From the NCBI RefSeq assembly GCF_900116445.1, contig NZ_FPBH01000026.1, positions 1 to 64,000 on the forward strand: 64,000 nt of DNA, in the 5' to 3' direction. Made by a program: the position numbers and the translations under genes. This stretch comes from Paraburkholderia aspalathi (GTDB lineage Bacteria > Pseudomonadota > Gammaproteobacteria > Burkholderiales > Burkholderiaceae). Each line of letters begins with the position of its first letter. Within the stretch, counting starts at the first letter, position 1. The notes below the pieces were generated by a model that was given only the letters and a program-made list of their open reading frames with translations, searched no databases and was not told the DNA's origin. Positions 11,313 through 21,391 of this stretch are shown here, piece after piece.

Positions 11313-12143
11313 TCAATTGCAAGCGGCGAGCTCGCCCACTTGCAGCACGTCGCCGGTCGCAGCGTTTTCGACAAAGGCGACGACGCCGAAGTGATCCGCC
11401 GGAGCATTCGCATCGGCATCGTCGATACGGATATCGCGGCGGATTTGCGCGTTACCGGCGACCAGCGGCACGGGTCCGATCCATTGCCGCACGACGCGTT
11501 CGTGATGCAGCGTTGCGCCGCTGTTTTCCCCGGCTCTGACTTGCGAGTTCAACGCGTTCTGGTAAACCGCGATGTAGGCATTCAGCGGGGCCGTGGTGTT
11601 TGCCGCCTTGCTGCTGAATTGCGCATCGACATTGAAGGCGCCTTTCGCCTCAGGTTTCAGTTCAAGCGCCACGTTCGCCTGCGCCGGTTCGGCGACGACC
11701 TGGCCGATGCGGTTCTGGAAACTGTCGCGTTGCGACCAGCTGCGCAGTTCGCGGCCTGATACGAAGATTTCAGGCGTATAGATGGTGTGGCCGCCGGCGA
11801 GGTCAGTGAGGGTTTGCTGACGTTCAGTAAAGCGATGCTGCGAGAAGCGGTCGGTCCAACCGAGGCTATTCCAGTAGTCCACATGCAACGCCAACGGCAC
11901 GATGCTTTGGCTTGCGCCGCTGTTTTTCCACTGGCTCAACCAGTTGTCGGCGGGCGGGCAGCTGTTACAGCCTTCGCTGCTGTAGAGCTCCACCAGCGCT
12001 ACGCGGTGCGATGGGCTGTGCGACGCACACACGGCGCCGGCCGCGCTTGCAAGGCCGCTGGCGAAGAGGGTTGTCAGCGCTACGGCTAGCGCGATTGCGC
12101 GAGTGACATACCGATTGTCTCGGCGGGTTCGTGCGGTTTGCAT
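11313..12143 (-). CDS. DUF1223 secreted thioredoxin-fold protein
   Basis: This is a 276-residue exported protein with a signal peptide ending near GLASAAGAVCA. The DUF1223 core begins VALVELYSSEGCNSCPPAD, a CxxC motif in a thioredoxin-like fold, with the family motif LHVDYWNSLGW following. The ATG at 12143 is preferred because GGAG lies six bases upstream. Function of the family is unknown; the Cys pair suggests periplasmic thiol-disulfide chemistry. It lies upstream of the cytochrome b gene on the same strand, so a redox operon with the molybdoenzyme is plausible. Confidence 0.85.
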   Translation of the reverse strand: MQTARTRRDNRYVTRAIALAVALTTLFASGLASAAGAVCASHSPSHRVALVELYSSEGCNSCPPADNWLSQWKNSGASQSIVPLALHVDYWNSLGWTDRFSQHRFTERQQTLTDLAGGHTIYTPEIFVSGRELRSWSQRDSFQNRIGQVVAEPAQANVALELKPEAKGAFNVDAQFSSKAANTTAPLNAYIAVYQNALNSQVRAGENSGATLHHERVVRQWIGPVPLVAGNAQIRRDIRIDDADANAPADHFGVVAFVENAATGDVLQVGELAACN

Positions 12144-12333
12144 GGCGTGCTCCATCAGGATCTGCACGTTTGTCGAACCACAAGCCCGCTTATGACAGCC
12201 GGTTTTGAATTTTTATTTTTGTCTGCGTTGCTCGCCTACGGTCGAGACCGTTCCATGCTGTTTATCCCCGCGGGGCGCGGTGTGTCTGTACGCTTGCGGG
12301 CGAACCGCCCCAAAGCGCCCCGCGGAGGGTGTC

Positions 12334-12801
12334 TCAGTCGTAACTCACGACAACCGTCACCCGCGTATCCTGCCCGGCATTCTTCGGTGCGAGCGACAAC
12401 ACCCCGCCTTCGCGGCCAACGCGGTAATGGCCGTCGCTAGCCGCACGGAACACACGTCCGCGGCTGTCGACAAAACGCTCAGTCAGCGCGTCACCGTTAC
12501 GCGCTGTCGCGGCGCTATTCACCTGAAGCGCGACATCGGCGCCCGTCGCCACGCCCGGCTCAGCGCTAAAGATCAGCGTGACCGCTGAACCCGACTGATC
12601 AAGCCGCGCGCTCCTGGCATCGACACGCGCCCCGGCGGGCGCCACCGAAATCTCCAGTTGCGGCGCCACGATCGCGCCCGAAAAACTGATCGTTCCGCCA
12701 TTCGCGGCCACCGCCGGCATTGGCGCCGCAACGAGCGCAACCAGCGTTGCCGTCGCCGCGACCGCGCTGAGCCCCTCAAACCGCCCCATTCCAGTTTTCA
12801 T
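12334..12801 (-). CDS. Small secreted fimbrial-subunit-like protein
   Basis: This 155-residue precursor has a signal peptide ending near APMPAVAA. The mature N-terminus NGGTISFSGAIVAPQLEISV resembles the first strand region of type 1 pilin subunits, and the C-terminus TRVTVVVSYD has the pilin-like penultimate aromatic. The Cys pair usual in chaperone-usher pilins is absent. No chaperone or usher gene is nearby. AAGGAG upstream supports the start at 12801. Pilin-like classification is by pattern only; it may be an unrelated beta-sandwich protein. Confidence 0.7.
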   Translation of the reverse strand: MKTGMGRFEGLSAVAATATLVALVAAPMPAVAANGGTISFSGAIVAPQLEISVAPAGARVDARSARLDQSGSAVTLIFSAEPGVATGADVALQVNSAATARNGDALTERFVDSRGRVFRAASDGHYRVGREGGVLSLAPKNAGQDTRVTVVVSYD

Positions 12802-13329
12802 CAGCACCTCTCCTTAAGCCGTCTCGAATCGCATCGCGCCATTGACGCGCTGCCCACCGCCGCTCACTCGACTGGGCAACGGCCGCCCCTACAGGCGGAT
12901 TAACGGCAGCGCGACGGCGGTCTTGAACGACCCCGTGCGATATCGACACGCCGCAACGCGTATCCACGGCGCCTCCCAGCGGCGATTAAGAAGACGCCCG
13001 GCCCGTGCTAACATTCACCTTTCGATTGCGTCGATCAAGCTTGCTTTCCGACGCTCCCGCACTACTTTTCATACTCTGCCGGCTACCCCAATGCGCGTTC
13101 CGTTTTCCCGAGCCCTCACCCGTTTGCGCCCCCGCCGCGCAACCGGCTGCGCGCGCGTGGACATCGCGACGCCACACGCCGGCCAGCCGTCCCGAACGCT
13201 CCCGCTTCTCGCTGCCCGGCGCCCGATCTGACGCATTTCCCCTCCATTACCGGGGCCGCGTCGTCGGGCTCCGGGCTGATCTCATCCGTACGCCATTCCC
13301 TTACATGCAGATCAATTGGAGAACCCGTC
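12802..13329. other. Intergenic region upstream of rnk
   Basis: Several short frames cross this GC-rich segment, but none has a convincing start, codon pattern or recognisable product. It must hold the promoters of the divergent fimbrial-like gene and rnk; no clear -35/-10 or operator was identified. Confidence 0.45.
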
Positions 13330-13740
13330 ATGAAAAAGACGAAAACCTGTTATCTCACCGAACTCGACGTCGCTCGTCTTGAAAAGCACGCAGCCGCGCC
13401 CGGCGCTGACACCAAATTGCAAGACATGCTCGACGACGTCCTGGAGCGCGCTGTGATCGTCGAATCGCGCGACATCCCCGCGAACGTCGTCACGATGAAT
13501 TCGCAAGCCACCCTGGTCGATGAAACCAGTGGCGAGCAGATGACCTGGACCGTTGTCTATCCGCCCAACGCGGACTTCGCGCACGGCCGCCTGAACGTGT
13601 TTTCGCCGGTCGGTCTTGCGCTGCTCGGCGCCAAACGCGGCGAGCGCATCCGCTTCACGCCGCCGAGCGGCACGGAGAAGGTGTTGAAGCTCGAGAAGAT
13701 CCTGTTTCAGCCCGAAGCCGCCGACGATTTCACGCTGTAA
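13330..13740 (+). CDS. rnk: Rnk-type regulator of nucleoside diphosphate kinase (GreA/B C-terminal fold)
   Basis: This 136-residue cytoplasmic protein has an Rnk-type N-terminal helical part (CYLTELDVARLEKH). It also has a GreA/GreB-like FKBP-fold C-terminal domain (VVYPPNADFAHGRLNVFSPVGLALLGAKRGE). Rnk binds RNA polymerase and was identified as affecting Ndk levels and stress physiology. GGAG lies before the ATG. The gene stands alone, 160 bases upstream of the TPP riboswitch. Confidence 0.9.
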   Translation: MKKTKTCYLTELDVARLEKHAAAPGADTKLQDMLDDVLERAVIVESRDIPANVVTMNSQATLVDETSGEQMTWTVVYPPNADFAHGRLNVFSPVGLALLGAKRGERIRFTPPSGTEKVLKLEKILFQPEAADDFTL

Positions 13741-13898
13741 GCCAAAGCCATTCACGACGCAGAACGCTGCGCCGCATCATCCCCGGCAGCCCTATCACAA
13801 TAAGAATAGTGCGTGGCTGACGGGCGTTATCTCCGACATCTGACTTTTTCAAGACGGGTTGCCAAGCAGCGCCCGGGCGGTGTATTGTGTGCGCTGCT

Positions 13899-14000
13899 AA
13901 CGCGGGGGTCCTGCGTAGCGCGGAGGTTGGAGGTCCGTGTTGCGTGGGTGAGAAATACCCTTTGAACCTGATCTGGATAATGCCAGCGCAGGGAAGCGTA
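13899..14000 (+). promoter_or_regulatory. TPP (THI-box) riboswitch upstream of thiC
   Basis: The hallmark blocks are present in order: GGGGG (13904-13908), TGAGAAATACCC (13949-13960), then GAACCTGATCTGGATAATGCC and AGGGAAGCGT at the 3' side. P1 pairs acgc (13900-13903) with gcgt (13996-13999). Forty bases separate GGGGG from TGAGA, so P3 is longer than in a minimal aptamer. Downstream, tctcct (14060-14065) can pair with aggaga in the thiC ribosome site (14093-14098), and no terminator hairpin is obvious. Control is therefore probably translational: TPP binding would favour a sequestered start. Confidence 0.95.
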
Positions 14001-14101
14001 CGGATTTCGCACCTGGTCTACCGTTTCATCTCTCGCGAATTCCGACAACTTCCGTCTCGTCTCCTGCTTAGCGGCCCCACATTGCTATGCCGAGGAGATA
14101 A

Positions 14102-16036
<1,935 letters not shown>

Positions 16037-16105
16037 GGTAAGGATCGCGGGCGCACTAGCACGCGCCCGCCATTCGAACCGTCTGCGTCCGGTATTGCAG
16101 CACCG

Positions 16106-16128
16106 AAGCCCGCCACTGGCGGGCTTTT
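16106..16128 (+). terminator. thiC terminator
   Basis: The 9-bp stem aagcccgcc / ggcgggctt has a three-base loop and is followed by TT and a T-rich stretch, 70 bases past the thiC stop. Confidence 0.8.
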
Positions 16129-16315
16129 GCGTTTCTGAGCAGCCGGGCACGCCGCATGCTGACAGAAGGGAAACATTTGATTACGAAACCGACACCTTGC
16201 TGACAAGCTCACACATCCGGATACGGGCTGCGGCGATAAGATCAAATGTAAGGACGGGGGTGATTCATCCATTTCCACGAAGCATTGTCCAGACACAATG
16301 AATGGAGTCAGCATC

Positions 16316-16528
16316 ATGAAATCGATTCGTCAACTCAGTACGTTCGCTGCGATCGTCGCGGTTGTCGCCAGTCTTTCCGCGTGTGACAACATGACCACGC
16401 GGCAACGCGATACGGTGATCGGCGCGGGTGTGGGCGGCGCCGCAGGCGGACTGATCGGCGGCAATGCACTGTCGACGATTGGCGGTGCGGCTGCGGGCGG
16501 CATCATCGGCAATCAGGTCGGCAAGTAA
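16316..16528 (+). CDS. Glycine-zipper (OsmB-like) lipoprotein
   Basis: This 70-residue lipoprotein precursor has a signal peptide ending in SLSACDN (lipobox Cys) and then a glycine-zipper hairpin: VIGAGVGGAAGGLIGG, a short turn, and GAAAGGIIGNQVG. The arrangement matches OsmB/SlyB-like outer-membrane lipoproteins. GGAG lies eight bases before the ATG. The family is stress-associated and probably sits in the outer membrane. The gene is monocistronic. Confidence 0.85.
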   Translation: MKSIRQLSTFAAIVAVVASLSACDNMTTRQRDTVIGAGVGGAAGGLIGGNALSTIGGAAAGGIIGNQVGK

Positions 16529-16688
16529 GCGCACGAACAGGACCAGCGTCATACAGGGGCTTCGCGAAATGCTTTGCAATGGCGTGAAATAAGCCGTTAC
16601 GGTTTTGCAATCCTGTTGACGCTGCGGCGGCGTAAGCTCAAGCCACTACGCCCCGGATGGCGGCGTGTGATGTAACCAGGAGCACGTC

Positions 16689-17183
16689 ATGAAGTCCCCC
16701 GTCGTCAAGTCCCTTCGCGCAATCAGCCAGCGGCTGCCGCGCGGCTTGCCCCGTCTTTCCCAAACCGGCATCACGCTGGCCGGCGTGGCCTGTGTGCTGA
16801 CGCTGTCCGGCTGCTACTACCCGTACGGCTACTATCCAGGCGCCTACCCGTATTACGCTTACGGCACTGTTCCAGCGAATGGCGCCCAGCAGGATGTCCC
16901 CGTAGGGACGGCCGGGGATTCGGCCACTTCGCAACAGCAGGCGCAGGCTCAGGCGGCGCAGCAGGCGCGAGCCAATTCGCAATCCCAGCCGGCCACCTAC
17001 GCAGTCGCTCAGCCGCCTCCCGTGTACGTTGCCCCCGCTTATCCCGTCTACTATCCGCCGCCGGTCTACCCGGCTTATTACGGCTATCCGGGCTGGTATG
17101 GCCCGTCGGTTTCGATCGGCGTCGGTTTCGGCTGCTGTTGGGGAGGCCATGGCGGCTGGGGTGGTCACGGTCACTGGCACTGA
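16689..17183 (+). CDS. Tyr/Pro-rich lipoprotein with Cys/His-rich tail, unknown function
   Basis: This is a 164-residue protein. A basic N-terminus and hydrophobic stretch end in LTLSGCYYPYG, so Cys about residue 39 can be lipidated. The mature part has Tyr-Pro repeats, a Gln/Ala low-complexity linker and a C-terminal segment with CCWGGHGGWGGHGHWH, which could bind metal ions. The long basic leader before the hydrophobic stretch is unusual for a lipoprotein. AGGAG supports the start. No family is recognised with certainty; it resembles variable surface lipoproteins of Burkholderiales. Confidence 0.75.
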   Translation: MKSPVVKSLRAISQRLPRGLPRLSQTGITLAGVACVLTLSGCYYPYGYYPGAYPYYAYGTVPANGAQQDVPVGTAGDSATSQQQAQAQAAQQARANSQSQPATYAVAQPPPVYVAPAYPVYYPPPVYPAYYGYPGWYGPSVSIGVGFGCCWGGHGGWGGHGHWH

Positions 17184-17586
17184 ATCCCGCAGCCGGATCT
17201 TGCTGATCTGCTTTGTCCGTCGCGTGCCCGCTGCTATCGGGGCACGGGATGAACCCATGCCTTGCAGCATGCGTCCGCCGTTGCCCGAAAGCCGGCATAC
17301 CGCCACTCAGCACGCGCCATGCCGCGCCGGACGGGCCTCACGCGCATCATGCCGCGACAATCCCGCCACGCAAGACGCGGCGCCTCCTTCCCTCCTTCGC
17401 CCGTACTTTCCCTTCTTGACGCGCTCCAATCGGGCCCTATGCTTGGGAAAGCCACACGCAGTACCTGTTTAAATAAGCGACCCGGCTCGTCTTCGACGCG
17501 CCGCCGGCGCCCATCCGTCCTGCCAGAGCGACGCGCCCCGTAGTGCGTAGTCCCGCGTCGAATCGAACAACAACGAAGGAGACGTG
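17184..17586. other. Intergenic region upstream of the lactate permease gene
   Basis: About 400 bases without a supported gene; short frames on both strands lack start signals. It should contain the permease promoter and possibly an operator, but no clear palindrome or -35/-10 pair was found. Confidence 0.45.
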
Positions 17587-19185
17587 ATGTTTCACCAACT
17601 ACTCACACCCGTCGGCAATTCGCTACCGCTCTCGTTCCTCGTCGCCGCCTTGCCGATCATTGTCGTGTTGCTGTTGCTCGGCTGGGCCCGTCGGCCGGCC
17701 TGGCAGGCGTCGCTTGCGGGCCTGATCGTCGGGCTGATCGTGGCGATTTTCGTCTGGCAGTTTCCGGTTGGACTCGCGGCCGCTTCGGTCGCCAACGGTG
17801 CGGTGTTCGCCTGCTGGCCGGTGATGTGGATCGTGTTCGCAGCGATCCTGCTCTACAACATTTCGCAGCGCTCGGGCCGCTTCGCCGCCTTTCGCATGTG
17901 GATGATCGATAACCTGCCGAACGATCGCCGCGTGGTGCTGGTGGTGATCGGCTTTTCGTTCGGCGCGCTGCTCGAAGGGATTTCCGGCTTCGGCACGCCG
18001 GTCGCGATCACCAGTTCGCTGTTGATCCTGCTCGGTTTTCCGACCCTCGAAGCACTCACCTTCACGCTGATCTTCAACACCGCGCCGGTTGCCTTCGGCG
18101 CACTCGGCGTGCCGATCACGGTGCTCGGCGCGGTCACGCATCTACCGGCCGATTCGCTCGCCAAGATGGTCGGCCGCCAGTTGCCGTTCTTCGCCTTCCT
18201 GCTGCCGTTCTATGTGATCGGCGTCTATGCGGGCTTTCGTAACATGCTGCGCGTGTGGCCGGTCCTGCTGGTGTCCGGTGCGAGCTTCGCGCTGACCCAG
18301 TTCATCGCGTCGAACTATGTGAACTACAGCCTGACCGACGTGCTGTCGTCGATGGTGTCGCTGATCCTCACCATCGCGTTCCTGCGCGTCTGGAAGCCCG
18401 CCGCCGATCCGAAGTTCGCGATCAACATCGATCGGGTGGGCGAGGTGCGCGGCAAGATCAGCGGCGGCCAGGGCTGGTATCCGTGGATCATCGTCTCGGC
18501 GGTGGTGATCGTCTGGACCGTCGCCAAAATCTTCCTGATCGGCGACGTCAAGCTACCGTGGCCGGGCCTCGACAAGGCCGTGTTCATCACCCTGTACAAC
18601 ACGCCGTACGGCGCGGTGTGGGACTTCCAGCCACTCGCGACCGGCACGGCGATTCTGGTGGCCGCCATCATCACGACGTTCGTGACGGGGCTGAGCGCGC
18701 GCGAATTCGGCAAGGCCATTGCCGACACGTGGGTCCAGACGCGCATTGCCATTCTGACAGTGGCGACCATCGTGGCGCTCGCCTATCTGATGAACTACTC
18801 GGGGCTTACCTACACGCTCGGGCTTGGCGCCGCGTCGGTCGGACCGTTCTTTCCGCTGGTGTCGGCCTTCCTCGGCTGGGTCGCGGTGTTCCTGTCCGGC
18901 AGCGATACCTCGGGCAACGCGTTGTTCGGCAACTTGCAGGTGGTGGCGGCCAATCAGCTGAATCTGAACCCGATCCTGATGGCCGCGACCAATTCGTCGG
19001 GCGGCGTGATGGGCAAGATGATTTCGCCGCAAAACATCTCGACCGGCGTGGCGACGACCGACCTCAAGGGCAAGGAAGGCGTCGTGTTCGCCAAGACCTT
19101 CAAGCATTCGATACTGTTGACGGTGATCCTCGGCGTGCTGGTCTGGCTGCAGCAGAATTTCCTGCAGTGGATGATTCCGCATTGA
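17587..19185 (+). CDS. lctP: L-lactate/glycolate permease (LctP family)
   Basis: This 532-residue integral membrane protein has about 12-14 hydrophobic helices. The family motif LEGISGFGTPVAI is intact, and the C-terminal half contains SGSDTSGNALFGNLQ and SSGGVMGKMISPQNI, diagnostic of LctP/LldP/GlcA carriers. It imports lactate or glycolate with protons. AAGGAG five bases before the ATG at 17587 decides the start over a GTG three bases earlier. No lactate dehydrogenase gene is adjacent, so the exact 2-hydroxyacid remains open. Confidence 0.92.
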   Translation: MFHQLLTPVGNSLPLSFLVAALPIIVVLLLLGWARRPAWQASLAGLIVGLIVAIFVWQFPVGLAAASVANGAVFACWPVMWIVFAAILLYNISQRSGRFAAFRMWMIDNLPNDRRVVLVVIGFSFGALLEGISGFGTPVAITSSLLILLGFPTLEALTFTLIFNTAPVAFGALGVPITVLGAVTHLPADSLAKMVGRQLPFFAFLLPFYVIGVYAGFRNMLRVWPVLLVSGASFALTQFIASNYVNYSLTDVLSSMVSLILTIAFLRVWKPAADPKFAINIDRVGEVRGKISGGQGWYPWIIVSAVVIVWTVAKIFLIGDVKLPWPGLDKAVFITLYNTPYGAVWDFQPLATGTAILVAAIITTFVTGLSAREFGKAIADTWVQTRIAILTVATIVALAYLMNYSGLTYTLGLGAASVGPFFPLVSAFLGWVAVFLSGSDTSGNALFGNLQVVAANQLNLNPILMAATNSSGGVMGKMISPQNISTGVATTDLKGKEGVVFAKTFKHSILLTVILGVLVWLQQNFLQWMIPH

Positions 19186-19540
19186 GGCGCGCCTGGCCCA
19201 TCGACGCAACTATTCGCGCCCACTAATTCCTTGGAGCGGGAGCGTGTGTGATGGGCCAGGATCACTGGTGCATTGCCGCAATATAATTCACGCTCCCCAT
19301 GCGCCCGCCCCGCCGGGCCTGCACCGGGGGTACTCCCCGCGCCAGTCTCATCGCAATTTTTCTCACATTAGCGTGAGAATTGCTCGTTTTGCGGCCGGCG
19401 CGACCGCGCTTACGATAACGGCTATCAGACGTCCTCCATCCCCCGAATCTTGCCGTTTCATTCCAGCCTGAAACGTTTCGCGTGATCGCGCTGCTACGAT
19501 GCGCAGGCGTCTCGACTCAACCGCGCGCGGCGCTACGACA
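19186..19540. other. Intergenic region between lactate permease and EamA transporter
   Basis: No supported gene. There is a T/A-richer patch near 19355-19390 that could hold the promoter for the downstream transporter, but no terminator for the permease is obvious. Confidence 0.4.
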
Positions 19541-20467
19541 ATGAATGCCAAAAACCTGCTGCAACTGCTGATCCTGGCCGCCCTGTGGGGCGCCTCGTTT
19601 CTGTTTATCCGCGTCGGCGTAACCGACTTCGGCGTCGCGCCGCTGATGGCGTTGCGCGTCGGCATCGGCGCGGCCTTTCTCGCCGTCGTCCTGATTGCGC
19701 GGCGGCCGCTGCGCGAGTCCGCGACGATCCTGCGCGCGCGTGCTTTTCCCTTGCTGGTGGTCGGCATCCTGAATTCCGCGGCGCCGTTCTGCCTGTTCGC
19801 GTATGCCGAGTTGACGCTGTCGGCTGGCGTGACGTCCGTGATCAATGCGACCACGCCGCTGTGGGGCGGGCTCATTGGCTTCCTGTGGCTGCGTGACCGC
19901 CTGAGCGCGCTGCGCACGCTCGGTCTCGTGATCGGCTTTCTCGGCGTCCTGATGCTGGTGTGGGATCAGATCGCCACGCCGAACGGCTCGGCCGCCACAC
20001 CGGCGACCACCGCGCTCGCGGCCGCCGCCGCGCTCGGCGCCACGCTGCTTTACGGCATCGCCGCCAATTACACGAAGCGCCATCTGACCGGGGTCGACGC
20101 ATTGACCGTTGCGACCGGCACGATGACCGGCGCCACCATCGTGCTGCTGCCGCTCGCCGTGATCTACTGGCCAGCCGCACCGATCTCGCTGCACGCGTGG
20201 GCCTCGGTCATCGCGCTGGGTATCGCGTGCACCGGCGTCGCGTACATGCTGTTCTTCCATCTGATCGCGGTGGCCGGGCCGGCACGCGCGATTACGGTGA
20301 CCTTCGTGATTCCGATCTTCGGCATTCTGTGGGGCGCCCTGTTTCTCGGCGAAACCGTGTCGCTGGGCATGCTGGAAGGCTGTGGCGTGATTCTCGTCGG
20401 CACCGCGCTTGCCACGGGCGTGGTCAAGCGTCTGCCGTGGTTCGGGCCGCGCCGCGCCGATACCTGA
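19541..20467 (+). CDS. EamA/DMT-family transporter
   Basis: This 308-residue inner-membrane permease has two EamA repeats. The first begins LLILAALWGASFLFIRVGV, the second holds GVAYMLFFHLIAVAGPARAITV and LFLGETVSLGMLEG. It belongs to the RhaT/YdcZ-like drug/metabolite superfamily, probably exporting an amino acid or small metabolite; the substrate is unknown. MNAKNLL was chosen because the first helix starts right after it, though the ribosome site is weak. It is only distantly similar to the EamA protein at 8092-9033. Confidence 0.87.
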   Translation: MNAKNLLQLLILAALWGASFLFIRVGVTDFGVAPLMALRVGIGAAFLAVVLIARRPLRESATILRARAFPLLVVGILNSAAPFCLFAYAELTLSAGVTSVINATTPLWGGLIGFLWLRDRLSALRTLGLVIGFLGVLMLVWDQIATPNGSAATPATTALAAAAALGATLLYGIAANYTKRHLTGVDALTVATGTMTGATIVLLPLAVIYWPAAPISLHAWASVIALGIACTGVAYMLFFHLIAVAGPARAITVTFVIPIFGILWGALFLGETVSLGMLEGCGVILVGTALATGVVKRLPWFGPRRADT

Positions 20468-21047
20468 AAACCGTCTCACACGATCCGTTCGGCGCGATCG
20501 GTTTCCCGCCTCCGCGAGGGCCGCGCCGACACTGAACACCGCCTCGCGCGACGCCTTCAACGTCACGGCCTCCCAGTCCTGCACCGCCCGCCGCGTCAGC
20601 GGCCCGACAACCCATTTCAAGCACCCAAAAAAATAGCCCGCACTCCGTTGGAGTGCGGGCGAAACCGTCGCCCTACGAGGATAGGCGACGGGGCCACCGA
20701 GGCCGCGCGCCGTGCGCGCAGGCCATCATCGGGCTAAGCACAGGTTCGTTCGCCGGTGCTGAAAGGGTCTGGGAATCGCCGATTGGACACACGCCGCAAA
20801 CTCACGTCGGATGTTACGAATCCGGCCCCATGAGTCTTTAAAAGCAGCTTGTGTGCCAGTTATAGCGAATTACAAGAAATTGTTCGCAAGGCATTGATTT
20901 TTATTACATTATTTTTCGAGCAAGGGAGCTGACAGGGTCTACGGAAGGGGCTTCGCGAGTTACGTCACCGGGGTAACGTCACGTTACATGCGGCCGCACA
21001 CGGGCGGCCGCGCCGACTCGTTTCATGCGTTTGAAGCAAGCCGACCA
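20468..21047. other. Long intergenic region with terminator and AT-rich block
   Basis: Holds a minus-strand terminator (20626-20660), a second stem (cgtcgcc/ggcgacg at about 20667-20691) and an AT-rich block at 20835-20925. It lies between a plus-strand transporter and the small minus-strand ORF at 21048. No further coding sequence is supported. Confidence 0.5.
20626..20660 (-). terminator. Minus-strand Rho-independent terminator
   Basis: A perfect 11-bp stem (gcccgcactcc / ggagtgcgggc) with a GTT loop is followed on the minus strand by TATTTTTTT. It must terminate a transcript coming from the right. The bamC operon has its own terminator at 21321, so this one points to an independent unit between the two, consistent with the 51-aa ORF at 21048-21203 or an unannotated RNA. 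Confidence 0.85.
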
Positions 21048-21203
21048 TCACCGCACCGGCCATTTCGTGCGTTGCGCGGCCGTATGCCGGACCCGCAAAC
21101 CCGTTGGCCGCTGCGTCTCGCGCCGCTCCAGGGCTGCGCCGCAGACAAGCGCCAGGACGAGCAAGCTCGCCGCCCACATCCAGTAAGGAATCACGTCGAA
21201 CAT
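21048..21203 (-). CDS. Putative 51-aa single-pass membrane peptide
   Basis: Reading minus from 21203 gives a peptide starting MFDVIPYWMWAASLLVLALV and continuing CGAALERRE, then a basic tail ending KWPVR. One hydrophobic helix at about residues 9-25 is followed by positive charges, suggesting an inner-membrane microprotein. GGGGAGA lies before the ATG. A minus-strand terminator about 390 bases downstream and the bamC terminator upstream bound the transcription unit. The family is not recognised. Confidence 0.6.
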   Translation of the reverse strand: MFDVIPYWMWAASLLVLALVCGAALERRETQRPTGLRVRHTAAQRTKWPVR

Positions 21204-21320
21204 GGCCATCTCCCCGTTAAGCGTCGCCGGTTCATACCGGTGTTTCAGACAGAAAGCAAAACACGTGCGCGCTGCGATAACGGTCTACGGCTCACTGCCC
21301 CGACAATAAATTGCGGACAT

Positions 21321-21359
21321 AAAAAAAACCCGCCCGGAATTGCCTTCCGGGCGGGTTTT
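21321..21359 (-). terminator. bamC terminator (bidirectional shape)
   Basis: The 11-bp stem cccgcccggaa / ttccgggcggg has a TTGCC loop. It is flanked by eight A on the left (T8 on the minus strand) and TTTT on the right. Confidence 0.92.
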
Positions 21360-21391
21360 GAGACAGCGTTCGCTGTTTGCTACAGCTTCGT

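Noticed and set aside
20667-20691. Second hairpin after the minus-strand terminator as another terminator
   Set aside because: The stem is short with a bulge and has no T-tract in either direction.
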